A stretch of DNA of 43,917 nt from a bacterium (GCA_016930535.1 JAFGGN010000038.1:1-43917), one strand, 5' to 3'; positions 1 through 8,535 are shown, counted from the stretch's first letter. Made by a program: numbers and translations. Notes: generated from the letters alone by a model not told the origin.

Positions 1-88
1 AGAACTGTTTTCGTAAAGACTGTTTATATCGATTCAGAGATCAATATTTTTTTGTTTTTCAAGGTTTATGAATAATTCAGGTTAATGC

Positions 89-119
89 TTGACATTTAAA
101 TTTCCCACAATTAGCTTTT
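89..119 (+). promoter_or_regulatory. candidate promoter upstream of the first lipoprotein gene
   Basis: TTGACA lies at 89-94. After 17 bases comes TAGCTT (112-117), a weak sigma-70 -10 box. The stretch TAGCTTTT also fits the Bacteroidetes-type TAnnTTTG element at a suitable distance (20 bases) from the upstream TTG. It is about 105 bases from the start codon, so a leader of roughly 100 nt is implied. This is a motif match only. Confidence 0.3.
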
Positions 120-222
120 AATAGGGCATATGCAGATCGCAACCATGTACATTCAGAAATAAGTCCTCAGTTCTCTTCAATTATACGAAGTAAAAGAACG
201 ATTTATAAAACGGGAGGCCGTT

Positions 223-1047
223 ATGAGAAATCCGTTTCTGCGTTCGCTGGTGGCGATGGGGCTGGTTTTGACTCATCTGCTGATCGTATCCTGTGATGAT
301 AAGTCCACGGAGCCGAAAGAGGAGAGTCCGCCCGTGATGCCGCCGCAAGGATCCATGATGATCGACCTGTCCATGTTCTCCGCCGGAGGCACGCAGTCGC
401 TGGCGAAGACGGGATCGCCGCAAACACAGCTTCATTTTGCGACTGCGGTTGTCACCCTGGGTCTCGTGAACCTGGGCGTGATCGTGCATCTGGCCCTGCC
501 GGCCTTCATTTTCGGACAGGCATTGACCGTGGAGCCGGTGCTGCAGAGGGACGGCAAGTTTCACTGGATATACAATTCCGTGTATCAGCTCGTGCAGTAC
601 CAGTCGGACCTGGCCGGCTGGGTGGACGTGCCAGCCGTTACAGCGAACTGGGAAATGTTTGTCACACAGGCGAACAAAAACCTGGATCATTTCAAGTGGT
701 ACAAAGGCAGCTGCGACCTGTCCGCCTCGACCGGTGACTGGACGTTTTATGATTACCTGCAGCCGGATGCGCAGGTACCCGTAATTCAGATCGACTGGGT
801 GATCGACAGCGGTTCCAATGACAGGCTGCTTGTTTTTGAAAACGTGTTCGAGGGCAATGCCAACGAAGGAGACATGCTGAGCTATGAAATCGAAGGTGAT
901 TCGGCGCGTGTGTCTTATTTCAACGCTTCCGAATTATCCTACTCGAGAATCGTATGGAACCTGAACACAATTGCGGGATACATACAGTCGCCCGGATACA
1001 ACAACGGCCAGCCCGCAAAATGGGATGAAAACCAGAACGATATATAA
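223..1047 (+). CDS. hypothetical exported lipoprotein (274 aa)
   Basis: I do not recognise the family. The ATG is preceded by GGGAGG (212-217). The N-terminus is a lipoprotein signal: basic MRNPFLR, a hydrophobic core, then the lipobox I-V-S-C with the acylated Cys at residue 24, followed by DDKSTEP, a polar linker resembling that of other lipoproteins in this window. The mature part (about 250 aa) has no transmembrane helix apart from a hydrophobic stretch around residues 75-100, and many Trp/Tyr-rich strands (TGDWTFYDYL), which suggests a beta-rich surface or periplasmic domain. The gene stands alone on the plus strand, facing a minus-strand operon. The gap after it holds a repeat word, a hairpin and a modular repeat block. 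Lipoprotein status is firm; function is unknown. Confidence 0.8.
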   Translation: MRNPFLRSLVAMGLVLTHLLIVSCDDKSTEPKEESPPVMPPQGSMMIDLSMFSAGGTQSLAKTGSPQTQLHFATAVVTLGLVNLGVIVHLALPAFIFGQALTVEPVLQRDGKFHWIYNSVYQLVQYQSDLAGWVDVPAVTANWEMFVTQANKNLDHFKWYKGSCDLSASTGDWTFYDYLQPDAQVPVIQIDWVIDSGSNDRLLVFENVFEGNANEGDMLSYEIEGDSARVSYFNASELSYSRIVWNLNTIAGYIQSPGYNNGQPAKWDENQNDI

Positions 1048-1055
1048 AAGAGAAC

Positions 1056-1091
1056 CGAAGAATATCAAACAGGGAATGTTGAAGTGAGAAG
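1056..1091 (+). repeat. single copy of the GAATATC-type intergenic word
   Basis: Nine bases after the lipoprotein stop, the sequence reads GAAGAATATCAAACAGGGAA followed by TGTTGAAGTG. The same word recurs downstream of the lipoamide dehydrogenase gene, in direct form at about 10807-10840 (GAATACTGAATAGCGAATGT) and in reverse complement at about 10870-10905. It belongs to the stop-codon-proximal repeat family described in the findings. Confidence 0.55.
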
Positions 1092-1102
1092 CAGGTTGAT
1101 AA

Positions 1103-1139
1103 ATCTGTCCCCGGGATTGGCTGAATCACGGGGACAGAT
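1103..1139. repeat. perfect 11-bp inverted repeat (REP-like hairpin)
   Basis: ATCTGTCCCCG (1103-1113) is repeated in inverted form as CGGGGACAGAT (1129-1139) with a 15-base loop. No T-run follows on either strand, so it is not a classical intrinsic terminator. It may be a REP-type palindrome or a 3'-end-protecting hairpin for the upstream lipoprotein mRNA. Only one copy is present in the window. Confidence 0.6.
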
Positions 1140-1221
1140 AAAGGATTATTTTCAATAATTGGAACGATTTTCTCTGAAAATCACATTGTCCCTTATATAT
1201 AGATGCCTGCCGGGTATTTTT

Positions 1222-1360
1222 GTCACCGTTTCTCCGTTTCGCAATTTCTCCGATGCATATCCCGCTGTGTCGCCATTTCACGGATTTACTGTCTTTAACG
1301 GTCAGCGGTCTGCCGTCTGCGGTCCAGAATTAATATTTCCGTCACCGGTTCTCCGTGTCC
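1222..1360 (-). repeat. modular intergenic repeat block R1, overlapping the end of the methyltransferase gene
   Basis: Read on the minus strand, the block after the homocysteine S-methyltransferase contains GGACCGCAGACGGCAGACCG (the GACCGC/GACGGC word) and then TCGGAGAAATTGCGAAACGG followed by AGAAACGGTGAC (the GAAACGGA word). It begins inside the gene: the last codons and stop read GACACGGAGAACCGGTGA, which is the repeat word GGAGAACCGGTGA. So the repeat supplies the stop codon. Apart from this the 1140-1220 stretch shows nothing recognisable. Confidence 0.6.
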
Positions 1361-2274
1361 CTTTCACTCGGGCGATTCCTGACAGCCTGTAATCCCAGTG
1401 CCCGTATTGCCGCTGCCATGGCGCGTATATGATCCGGCGTAGTCCCGCAGCAGCCGCCGACAATGCTGGCTCCAGCCTCAACAATGGCCGGGATCCACCG
1501 GGCGGTCTGTTCCGGAGTTTCCGGGAAAACAGTCTGGCCGTCCTGCTGGCGGGGCAGTCCGGCATTGGCATGAACGAGTATGGGTACATCCGGCGTTACC
1601 TCGCGGAATTCTCTGACAATATCGACCATCTGCTCCATGCCGTTGCCGCAGTTGGCGCCGATAATATGCGCCCCGGCTTTCAATACGGCTTCAGCCATGT
1701 TCACAGGAGAAACGCCCATCATGGACCGGTAATCACCCTGGGCGGTTTTCCCGAATGTAAATGTGCAGATGATTTCGCAGGAAGTCCGTTCGCGGGCCGC
1801 CTCGATGGCGCACAGCGCTTCATCCAGGGCGGACATGGTTTCGATACAGATGGCATCCGCACCTCCGCGGGCCAGAGCCTCGGCCTGTTCGCCGAATCCG
1901 TGCACCCATTCCTCGACCGTAATGTCGCCCATCAGCAACATTTTGCCGGACGGGCCCATGGAACCGAGCACGAAACGGTCGCCGGCTGCTTCCCGCGACA
2001 AGCGTGCCGCCGCTTCGTTCAGTTCCGATGTTTTCCCGGACAATCCATAGTATTTCAGCTTGAACGGGCTGCCTCCGAAACTGTTGGTCAGGACCATGTC
2101 CGATCCCGCATCGATATAGCTCTGTGCAATGCTCCGTACCTCATCGGGGTGCAGAATGTTCCAGTATTCGGGGCATTCACCCGTATCGAGTCCCATGGCC
2201 TGCAGATACGTTCCCCAGGCACCATCCGACAGAAGGACGTGTTTTTCTTTGAGTGCCTCTGTCAACGATTTCAT
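1342..2274 (-). CDS. homocysteine S-methyltransferase family protein (310 aa)
   Basis: This is a pterin-independent homocysteine methyltransferase TIM barrel, the family of BHMT, MmuM and the N-terminal domain of MetH. It should transfer a methyl group to homocysteine to give methionine in the cytoplasm. Three zinc/thiolate cysteines are present: C209 in GANCGNG and C275-C276 in GGCCGTTPDHI; the N-terminal DGAWGTYLQ motif is typical. At 310 aa it matches the stand-alone domain; whether the cobalamin domains of MetH are encoded elsewhere cannot be seen here. The ATG has GAAGGA upstream. It is the last gene of a minus operon, 20 bases after tmk. Its final residues (SERDTENR) and stop are encoded by an intergenic repeat word, so the C-terminus may have been remodelled. 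The exact methyl donor is uncertain. Confidence 0.88.
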   Translation of the reverse strand: MKSLTEALKEKHVLLSDGAWGTYLQAMGLDTGECPEYWNILHPDEVRSIAQSYIDAGSDMVLTNSFGGSPFKLKYYGLSGKTSELNEAAARLSREAAGDRFVLGSMGPSGKMLLMGDITVEEWVHGFGEQAEALARGGADAICIETMSALDEALCAIEAARERTSCEIICTFTFGKTAQGDYRSMMGVSPVNMAEAVLKAGAHIIGANCGNGMEQMVDIVREFREVTPDVPILVHANAGLPRQQDGQTVFPETPEQTARWIPAIVEAGASIVGGCCGTTPDHIRAMAAAIRALGLQAVRNRPSERDTENR

Positions 2275-2294
2275 TCGTTTTTCCTTCTACAGGA

Positions 2295-2942
2295 TTATGA
2301 CTTTCCCGTATCCGTTGGAAGTGAAAGATGTTCTCCGATCAACCGTTCGATCTTTTCCCGTATATCCGAAAATACGGATTCCGGATCGCGGTCCGCATCG
2401 ATCAAACAGATATAGGGCCGGTTCATGGATATGAAAATTTCACGTGCCTTTTCAAGAAAATCCGCTTTTTCAAAATCGTCATGCTCATCTTTTCTATGAT
2501 CCGTGATGCGTTTCAGGCTGCGATCCACGGGCAGGTCCAGGATCAGGACCAGGTCGGGTATGACGGCGATTTTTTCGTTCATTTCCCAGATTCTGTCCGT
2601 TTCCAGCCCGAGCGCACCCTGATAAGCAACGGTTGAAAAATAGTACCTGTCGATGAGCACCAGTTCGTTTTTGGCCAGGGCGGGACGGATGTTTTTTTCA
2701 CAGTCCTCGATACGGTCCCGGATGAACAGATCCAGTTCCTGTTCCGGCGTCACCTGATGCCGGCCTTCCCGGCCCAGTCTTCGGATTTCCTGTCCGTATT
2801 TCCCGTCCGTGGGTTCACGCAGCGTACGTACCGACAATCCGCGTTTGCTGAAATATTCCTCAAGCTGCCGGATCAGCGTGGTCTTCCCTGTTCCATCGAT
2901 GCCCTCCAGGGCCACGAGAAGTCCCTTTTTCAGAGATGTCAA
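2295..2942 (-). CDS. tmk: thymidylate kinase
   Basis: Thymidylate kinase phosphorylates dTMP to dTDP with ATP, an essential step of dTTP synthesis. The P-loop GIDGTGKTT is at residues 14-22, the DRYYFST motif of the dTMP/magnesium site near residue 98, and the length (215 aa) is normal. The start is TTG: no in-frame ATG lies before the P-loop, and AAAGGAA sits at the right distance upstream. It lies 101 bases downstream of the helix-hairpin-helix/barrel gene and 20 bases before the methyltransferase gene, probably in one transcript. Confidence 0.95.
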   Translation of the reverse strand: MTSLKKGLLVALEGIDGTGKTTLIRQLEEYFSKRGLSVRTLREPTDGKYGQEIRRLGREGRHQVTPEQELDLFIRDRIEDCEKNIRPALAKNELVLIDRYYFSTVAYQGALGLETDRIWEMNEKIAVIPDLVLILDLPVDRSLKRITDHRKDEHDDFEKADFLEKAREIFISMNRPYICLIDADRDPESVFSDIREKIERLIGEHLSLPTDTGKS

Positions 2943-3043
2943 TTGGTTTCCTTTGCAACAATAGCCAGTCTGCCGGATATAATATAATCACAAAGTGCCT
3001 GAAGACCAAAGCACATTCTTTAAACGTAACTCTTTAATCTTGT

Positions 3044-5005
3044 TTACTTGTTCCATTCGATCTGAAGACCGAATGTGCCGGCTGTGTCGCCCAGGATCCG
3101 ATCCGGCCCCGTGCCCTTCATTTCCAGGGCGTCCCGTGTGTCCGCAGCATATTTGACGGAGAGTTTAAAATATTTCCGGATTTTCCAGGTCAGGAGAATC
3201 ATGCGCCGGATTCCTCTGCCGTACAGCATGCAGCTGTTCATGTTGCCCGGCAGGTCATTCTCGTAAAAATACACACGCGTGTCGTAGTTGTCCGTATTGT
3301 AGCTGACCCAGCTCGCCTTCAGAGTCAGTGACCGGCTGCACCGGACGGAAAGTTTTTGGGCCATTAAAAAACCGGTTTCGGACCGGCCGGGAATGGGGAT
3401 GTCCCCCTGAAGCTGCGAACAACGAAGCCGGTTGCTTTCCAGCCTTGTTTCTGTCTGCCAGCCCGGGGCAGGAATGAAAGTGACACGAAGGCGAACCTGA
3501 TGCATCCGACTGTTCTGCAGCGTGGGAACGGGCGGTCCGTTTTCAGGCATGCCCGTGGCCTGAACCGGTCCGCTGCGAAACCGCAGGCGGCCGGAGATAG
3601 TCAGTCCCGGTCCGATTCGATGATCCGCCTGTATGTACAGATCGGCGGTACGCTCGGGCATGGGGAGAAAATATGTGCGCCACGGTGTGCCCGAGAGGTT
3701 TATCGACATGCCCAGTGTGCAGCCTTCCCTGTAATCGATCTGCATGCCCATGAACCATCCCTGTTCGTTGGCAGCATCTCCGGACGAGAATCCAGCCGCA
3801 TACGGATTGTGAAAATCAGGAGAATAATGTCTGTAGGAGAAAACCCAGTCAAAAAATACCGTCCGGTACACCGTATGGATGATCAGGGCGTCACCGCCGG
3901 ATTCGGAGGCGGCCCATTCGCCGGCAATGCAAAATCCGGCCCTGTCATATTTCCAGTCCATCCCCGCGACCCGGTTCAAATCCCCTTGAAACGCAAAATG
4001 CTGTCTGAGCGGATCTCCCGCAGCCAAAGGCAGCGACAGCCGGCTTTGGTAGCCCGTGCATCCGAGTGTGCCCATGCATGTCGTGACTGCAATGCGCCCG
4101 CCCGTCATTGTTTCCTGTATCCGGTTTTTACAACCGGTTTCAGTTGCGGTTCTGTGCAGTCCGGTTTCAGGCAGCGATGTGATGACACTGTCGGCTGCCG
4201 CATCCCGCTGATTCCGGGCATAAAAGACAATGACCATCAAACGGCCCGGGCTGAGCTTTGCGGCTGTCCCGGAAAATGCATGGTTTTCATCTGCGGACAG
4301 ATACCCTCTCAGGGATCGTGTGTTTACGGACCTCAATGACTGTATGGATAAGCTTCTGCTGCCGTACGGCCCGCCGAATACAAGACCCAGGCCGCATCGA
4401 ATCTGATAATGTCCGGCGATGACCTGACACTTTTTCCTGAAAAATGTAAGCGAACCGTATCCCGTCCAGTGATCGTTCCATGCGGTTTCTCCGGGATCCT
4501 TTTCACAAAGCCACCCGGTTTCCGCCTGTTCGGCCGAGGCATGTAACCGCGTGGATGTTTTCCAGATGGATCCGGGATAGGCACCTGTTTTATATCCGTC
4601 GCTTTCCGGAAAACTGCGTTGAATCCTCTGCCGGACACGGCATCGCCATGATATGGCGGATGCGGAAAAATGTGTGATTGAAAAGCAGGATTGAAGGCAG
4701 TCGAGCATGATTTCAGACGTTCCGGTGCGTGTCCTGAAATCCCGCCAGCCTGAAAACGGCCGCTTCTCTCTCTCACGAAGCACGATTTCGGTATTCCGCT
4801 CCGTGAAAAGCGGAAAACGGGACAGCATTTCCGGAGAAACCGTATTCAGGTCCGGTTTCTTTTCCATGAATTCGTGAAGATCCTCGATTAATGCCTCGTC
4901 GATTTGCCCGTCCGCTTTGGTGAAATAATCTTCCAAAAAGGTCTGACAGCCGACCCAGCAGGTCCAGCATAACCAGATTACGGCACCTGTCCGGATGCGG
5001 TTCAT
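3044..5005 (-). CDS. helix-hairpin-helix protein with putative outer-membrane barrel (653 aa)
   Basis: The start ATG overlaps the stop of the upstream barrel gene (ATGA), which rules out longer in-frame extensions running into that gene. The N-terminus (MNRIRTGAVIWLCWTCWVGC) is an export signal, possibly with a lipobox at C20. Residues about 51-90 form a ComEA-like helix-hairpin-helix: PDLNTVSPEMLSRFP, then ERNTEIVLREREKRPFSGWRDF. The remaining ~540 residues alternate short aromatic strands and glycine-rich turns (for example FFDWVFSYRHYSPDF) and end in FGLQIEWNK, as in outer-membrane beta-barrels. HHH domains normally bind DNA, so the pairing is striking, but HHH folds can also mediate protein contacts. 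It is translationally coupled to the PorV-like gene, suggesting a joint envelope complex. The barrel assignment is inferred from sequence texture. Confidence 0.7.
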   Translation of the reverse strand: MNRIRTGAVIWLCWTCWVGCQTFLEDYFTKADGQIDEALIEDLHEFMEKKPDLNTVSPEMLSRFPLFTERNTEIVLREREKRPFSGWRDFRTRTGTSEIMLDCLQSCFSITHFSASAISWRCRVRQRIQRSFPESDGYKTGAYPGSIWKTSTRLHASAEQAETGWLCEKDPGETAWNDHWTGYGSLTFFRKKCQVIAGHYQIRCGLGLVFGGPYGSRSLSIQSLRSVNTRSLRGYLSADENHAFSGTAAKLSPGRLMVIVFYARNQRDAAADSVITSLPETGLHRTATETGCKNRIQETMTGGRIAVTTCMGTLGCTGYQSRLSLPLAAGDPLRQHFAFQGDLNRVAGMDWKYDRAGFCIAGEWAASESGGDALIIHTVYRTVFFDWVFSYRHYSPDFHNPYAAGFSSGDAANEQGWFMGMQIDYREGCTLGMSINLSGTPWRTYFLPMPERTADLYIQADHRIGPGLTISGRLRFRSGPVQATGMPENGPPVPTLQNSRMHQVRLRVTFIPAPGWQTETRLESNRLRCSQLQGDIPIPGRSETGFLMAQKLSVRCSRSLTLKASWVSYNTDNYDTRVYFYENDLPGNMNSCMLYGRGIRRMILLTWKIRKYFKLSVKYAADTRDALEMKGTGPDRILGDTAGTFGLQIEWNK

Positions 5006-5853
5006 GGTGTATTGGAGAAAATCGGGATAAGCGGTACGGATCTGCGGGACAGGTTCAGCGAGACCGAATGCGTCATACCCAGTATGATGTGGCTGGCACA
5101 GGCATAGTCCATACGCAGCCTGCTCATGATAAGGCCTGCTCCGAAGCTGACCGAATGCGGTTCCCAGGTCATGCCCGATCGGAGCGCCAGTCGTGAAACG
5201 GGTACAATTTCGAGTCCGCTGCGGATTTCCAGCGGAAATCGCATGTCCCGTATCAATGTCAGAAAGCCGTTTACTCCCCGGACCGGATGGAAACGGAATC
5301 CCATGCCCGTTACCTGCGGCAGGCGTTCTCCGCTCAGGGGCAGCCGGGCGTGGCCGATATTGTGAATGATCCAGTCCATGGCGAGGCGCGGATGCAGGTT
5401 GAAGATCAGGCCTGAATTGAACCAAACCGAGGTCTGTGTGCCGAAGTCCTTAATCCGGACCTGTCCCAGATGAACGGACATCCCGGCGCTGAGCCGGGGG
5501 AACAGCTGTTTTCCAAAACCGAGATGGAATACGGATTCCCGGTAGGGTCTGAATCCGAAAGACTGGCCGCCCATGCCCAATCCGCCTGCCGGAAAACGGC
5601 ATGCCAGGGCGAAGCTGAACAGGGTCAGTTCTTTCATTCCGAAAAGCCGTGTGTGTGCCGAACCGGCCATGATGCAGGGAACAGAGGACAGATCAGCCGG
5701 ATTGTACAGAACGGCGAAAACGTCAGGACTGGAGAAGCCGGCACCCCCAAGCCCCGCTGAATGCACTCCCGCGGCCAGCGGCTCGAATGCGGCCGGGATT
5801 CGGATGCACCCGGATGCAATCAGCAGTATCAGTATTTTGAAAGACGGTTTCAT
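5002..5853 (-). CDS. PorV/UPF0164-like outer-membrane beta-barrel protein (283 aa)
   Basis: The protein has a signal peptide (residues 1-22, ending near AAFEP) followed by the family hallmark GLGGAGFSSPDVFAVLYNPADL: a Gly-rich first strand, then the NPADL motif seen in PorV/PorQ and FadL-like proteins. The rest is a regular series of amphipathic strands with aromatic girdles. In T9SS organisms PorV-type barrels act as outer-membrane shuttles; others of this fold transport hydrophobic compounds. At 283 aa it is on the short side. It heads a minus-strand operon behind a candidate promoter at 5891-5918 and overlaps the next gene by four bases. No good Shine-Dalgarno is visible. The fold is likely; the substrate is unknown. 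Confidence 0.65.
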   Translation of the reverse strand: MKPSFKILILLIASGCIRIPAAFEPLAAGVHSAGLGGAGFSSPDVFAVLYNPADLSSVPCIMAGSAHTRLFGMKELTLFSFALACRFPAGGLGMGGQSFGFRPYRESVFHLGFGKQLFPRLSAGMSVHLGQVRIKDFGTQTSVWFNSGLIFNLHPRLAMDWIIHNIGHARLPLSGERLPQVTGMGFRFHPVRGVNGFLTLIRDMRFPLEIRSGLEIVPVSRLALRSGMTWEPHSVSFGAGLIMSRLRMDYACASHIILGMTHSVSLNLSRRSVPLIPIFSNTP

Positions 5854-5890
5854 TGCGAAGTAAAAATTAAATATTTTGTATATAACTAAT

Positions 5891-5918
5891 AATATATGAG
5901 TTTATTCGTAAAAATCAA
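5891..5918 (-). promoter_or_regulatory. candidate promoter of the PorV-like/tmk operon
   Basis: On the minus strand TTGATT (5918-5913) is followed after 16 bases by TATATT (5896-5891), about 38 bases before the start codon. The surrounding 130 bases are strongly AT-rich, as expected for a promoter. Motif match only. Confidence 0.4.
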
Positions 5919-5989
5919 CTAAAAAACGCAAAATATGATATAATATTGATCAGATTTATGATATTAGTATATACATCGGACAGCAGATG

Positions 5990-6400
5990 CCCAATCGTGA
6001 ATGCTCCGGAGAACCGGAGACAGGGTGAAACGGAGATGCTAAGCGCTGACCGCTGACGGAAATACCACTGAATGCGAACGGGAGGCAGTCAAATGCATAT
6101 GCTCCGGAGAACCGGAGATGTGGTGAAACGGAGACTGAAAACCGGCCTTGCTTTTTTCTCCGTCTCTCCGTTTCTCACGTTCACCGTTTCACACTCCGAC
6201 CCAACGACACAACGACCTCTTATTTTTGTTTCTCCGTTTCTCACGTTCACCGTTTCACACTCCGACCCAACGACACAACGACCTCTTATTTTTGTTTCTC
6301 CGTTTCTCAAATTCTCCGTTTCATGTTCCGACACAATGACCCTAAGACCCAAAGACTCAACAGACCGATCCTTGTAACCCGACTCATGTTCCATCTTTCA
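5990..6400. repeat. modular intergenic repeat block R2 with a 66-bp tandem repeat
   Basis: The block holds the TTCGGAGAACCGG-type word twice in plus sense (about 6001 and 6099, as TGCTCCGGAGAACCGGAGA) with GGTGAAACGGAGA after each. An antisense arm of TTCTCCGTTTCTC words follows. From about 6163 to 6345 a 66-bp unit (TCTCCGTTTCTCACGTTCAC ... CCGACCCAACGACACAACGA) is repeated with period 66: two near-identical copies and a third, diverged one. It ends in CAATGACCCTAAGACCCAAA, the antisense GGGTC word. Because 66 is a multiple of three, the unit gives spurious 22-residue-repeat reading frames; I do not consider these genes. Confidence 0.7.
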
Positions 6401-6402
6401 CC

Positions 6403-6432
6403 TTGACTTTCACCGATTCAGTGTGTTATTTG
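6403..6432 (+). promoter_or_regulatory. candidate promoter of the metallopeptidase gene
   Basis: TTGACT (6403-6408) is followed by TTATTT at 17 bases or TATTTG at 18 bases (6426-6432), directly after the repeat block and about 35 bases before the start codon. The match is moderate. Confidence 0.3.
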
Positions 6433-6465
6433 TACTATCCGAATGAATCCTTGACGGAGGACATG

Positions 6466-8535
6466 ATGAAAAAGATCATTGTACTGCTGATGTTATGTGT
6501 TTTGTTTTCCTGTGTTCAAATGCCAGAGGTGCGCCATATGATGTATATTGAAGAAAATACCGTGGAGAAAACCCGGCAGCAGATGCTGGCAGCCCACGGA
6601 CAGTTACAGGCTGAAAGGATCCAACGGGGGGTGGATCAGGTTGCCAGCCTTTGGAAATCCAGGGACGGCAATGCAGCTGCTTTTACAGAATTCTGCATGA
6701 CCCAATTCATGACGGATCCTGCGGAGCTCGATGCCGCACTGAAACGGTTCGAAACCAATCTGGAGAGCCTGTACGGCCATCTGAATGAAATAGAACGGGA
6801 TTTCATGACGCCCATGCATCTCGATATCGGACCCATGCTGCCCGTGGATTATCAGTTTGCAGAGTATTCGCTTTTCGCCCATGTGAACGACGATATGTTT
6901 AAAACCAAAATCGCATTCACCGCTTTACTGAATTTTCCGCTGTATACACTCGAGGAGCGCATTGAAAAAGGTCCGGCCTGGACACGCAAAGACTGGGCAG
7001 CGGCCAGGCTGACCGAAAATTTTATGGCACGCGTGCCTGCCGATGTGGAACAGAGGCGGAACGAGGCTTACGTGAAAGCCGACGATTATATCAGTAATTA
7101 CAATATCTATATGCATCATGTGATCGATGGATCCGGAAACCGCCCATTCCGTCAGGGACTCAAACTGATCAGCCACTGGGGACTTCGGGATGAACTGAAA
7201 GCGCAATACGCCTATCCCGACGGTCTGAAAAAGCAGGAAATGATTCAGTCCATTATGGAGCATATCATTCGTCAGGATATCCCTGCCGCCGTGATCGACA
7301 ATCCGTCCGTGGACTGGAATCCGGCTGCAAATACAGTGGTTCCGTCTGCCGTGTCCGAAGTCCCGGAATCGCGGAAAGCGGATTCTGCGGCCCAGGGAAG
7401 GGAGCCGGATACGCGTTATGCCCACCTGCTTCAGATTTTCCGGGCAGAACAGAACGCGGATCCGTACTATCCGACCATGCCGACCAAGATCGACAGGCGC
7501 TTTCAGCGCGACAGGGAGATTCCCGAAGAACAGGTCAGGGAATTGTTTGTCAGTGTTCTGACTTCCGATGAAATCAAACAAACGGCCCGGCTGATCGAAT
7601 CCCGCCTGGGCCGCAAGCTCAAACCCTTCGATATCTGGTACGACGGTTTCAAGGCGCGCGGCCATGTGTCCGAGGAAAGTCTTGATGCGATGGTCGGGAA
7701 AAAATATCCGGATATTCACCACTTTCAGGCCGGTTTGCCGGAAATTCTGAAAAAGCTGGGTTTTGACAGGGACACGGCTGCATACCTGGCCGGTAAAATC
7801 ATCGTGGATCCGGCCAGGGGATCCGGTCATGCCATGGGCGCGGCGCGGCGCGCGGACAATGCGCATCTGCGCACACGTTTTGCACCGGGATCGCCGATGA
7901 ATTACAAAGGATACAATATCGCCCTGCATGAGCTCGGACACAATGTCGAGCAGGTTTTTTCACTCAGCAAGATTGACTGGGTGCTTCTGAACGGTGTACC
8001 CAACACGGCTTTTACAGAGGCGTTTGCATTTGTTTTTCAGGGACAGGACCTCGATGTGCTGGGCGTTTCCGGGAAGAACGATAATGACGGCGATCTGCGC
8101 GTGCTCGACATGCTTTGGTCCACGTTCGAAATCGGATCGGTTTCGCTGGTGGATATGGCGGTCTGGCACTGGATGTACGATCACCCTGAAGCCAAACCCG
8201 CGGAACTTCGTGAAGCCGTGATTGAGATCTCGAAAAGCATCTGGAACGAATATATGGCACCCGTTTTCGGGATCGAGGATCAGATTCTTCTCGGTGTCTA
8301 TTCACACATGATCGATGCGGGACTGTACCTGCCGGATTATCCGCTGGGCTTTATCATCGCCTATCAGATCGAGGATTACCTGAGGGGGAGGAATCTCGGT
8401 GAGGAAATGGAACGCATGTGCACACTGGGTCGTATTACTCCGGACGCCTGGATGCAGGCGGCTGTCAATTCCCCGATTTCCACGGAGCCCATGCTCCGGG
8501 CGGCGGGTAAGGCTTTGGAAAAGATACAAGATTAA
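6466..8535 (+). CDS. lipoprotein zinc metallopeptidase, HExxH...E type (689 aa)
   Basis: This is a gluzincin-type zinc peptidase distantly similar to the M3/M2 oligopeptidase fold. HELGH lies at residues 488-492 and the likely third ligand Glu at 518 in TAFTEAF, 30 residues on, the spacing expected for M3-like enzymes. The N-terminus MKKIIVLLMLCVLFSC is a lipoprotein signal with lipobox L-F-S-C (Cys 16), so it probably acts anchored in the periplasm or at the surface. GGAGG (6456-6460) is five bases from ATG 6466; an overlapping ATG at 6463 would sit too close to it. The N-terminal 470 residues are mostly helical. The stop codon lies inside the repeat word AAGATTAAAGAAC. A second lipoprotein gluzincin is encoded at 30359-32029. 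The catalytic class is solid, the substrate unknown. Confidence 0.75.
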   Translation: MKKIIVLLMLCVLFSCVQMPEVRHMMYIEENTVEKTRQQMLAAHGQLQAERIQRGVDQVASLWKSRDGNAAAFTEFCMTQFMTDPAELDAALKRFETNLESLYGHLNEIERDFMTPMHLDIGPMLPVDYQFAEYSLFAHVNDDMFKTKIAFTALLNFPLYTLEERIEKGPAWTRKDWAAARLTENFMARVPADVEQRRNEAYVKADDYISNYNIYMHHVIDGSGNRPFRQGLKLISHWGLRDELKAQYAYPDGLKKQEMIQSIMEHIIRQDIPAAVIDNPSVDWNPAANTVVPSAVSEVPESRKADSAAQGREPDTRYAHLLQIFRAEQNADPYYPTMPTKIDRRFQRDREIPEEQVRELFVSVLTSDEIKQTARLIESRLGRKLKPFDIWYDGFKARGHVSEESLDAMVGKKYPDIHHFQAGLPEILKKLGFDRDTAAYLAGKIIVDPARGSGHAMGAARRADNAHLRTRFAPGSPMNYKGYNIALHELGHNVEQVFSLSKIDWVLLNGVPNTAFTEAFAFVFQGQDLDVLGVSGKNDNDGDLRVLDMLWSTFEIGSVSLVDMAVWHWMYDHPEAKPAELREAVIEISKSIWNEYMAPVFGIEDQILLGVYSHMIDAGLYLPDYPLGFIIAYQIEDYLRGRNLGEEMERMCTLGRITPDAWMQAAVNSPISTEPMLRAAGKALEKIQD

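Noticed and set aside
1429..2415. 328-codon plus-strand open frame
   Set aside because: It runs antisense to the methyltransferase and tmk genes, which have clear family motifs; it shows no domain and no ribosome binding site.
3961..4000. GGTTCAAATCCCC, resembling a tRNA T-loop
   Set aside because: It lies within the coding sequence of the barrel protein, and no acceptor or anticodon arms can be folded around it.
5006..5425. In-frame upstream extension of the helix-hairpin-helix/barrel gene
   Set aside because: It lies entirely inside the PorV-like gene in another frame; the ATGA overlap and the signal peptide at 5005 mark the true start.
6072..6394. Open frames on both strands encoding 22-residue repeats
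   Set aside because: They are created by the 66-bp non-coding tandem repeat; there is no Shine-Dalgarno, and the words match repeat blocks in other gaps.
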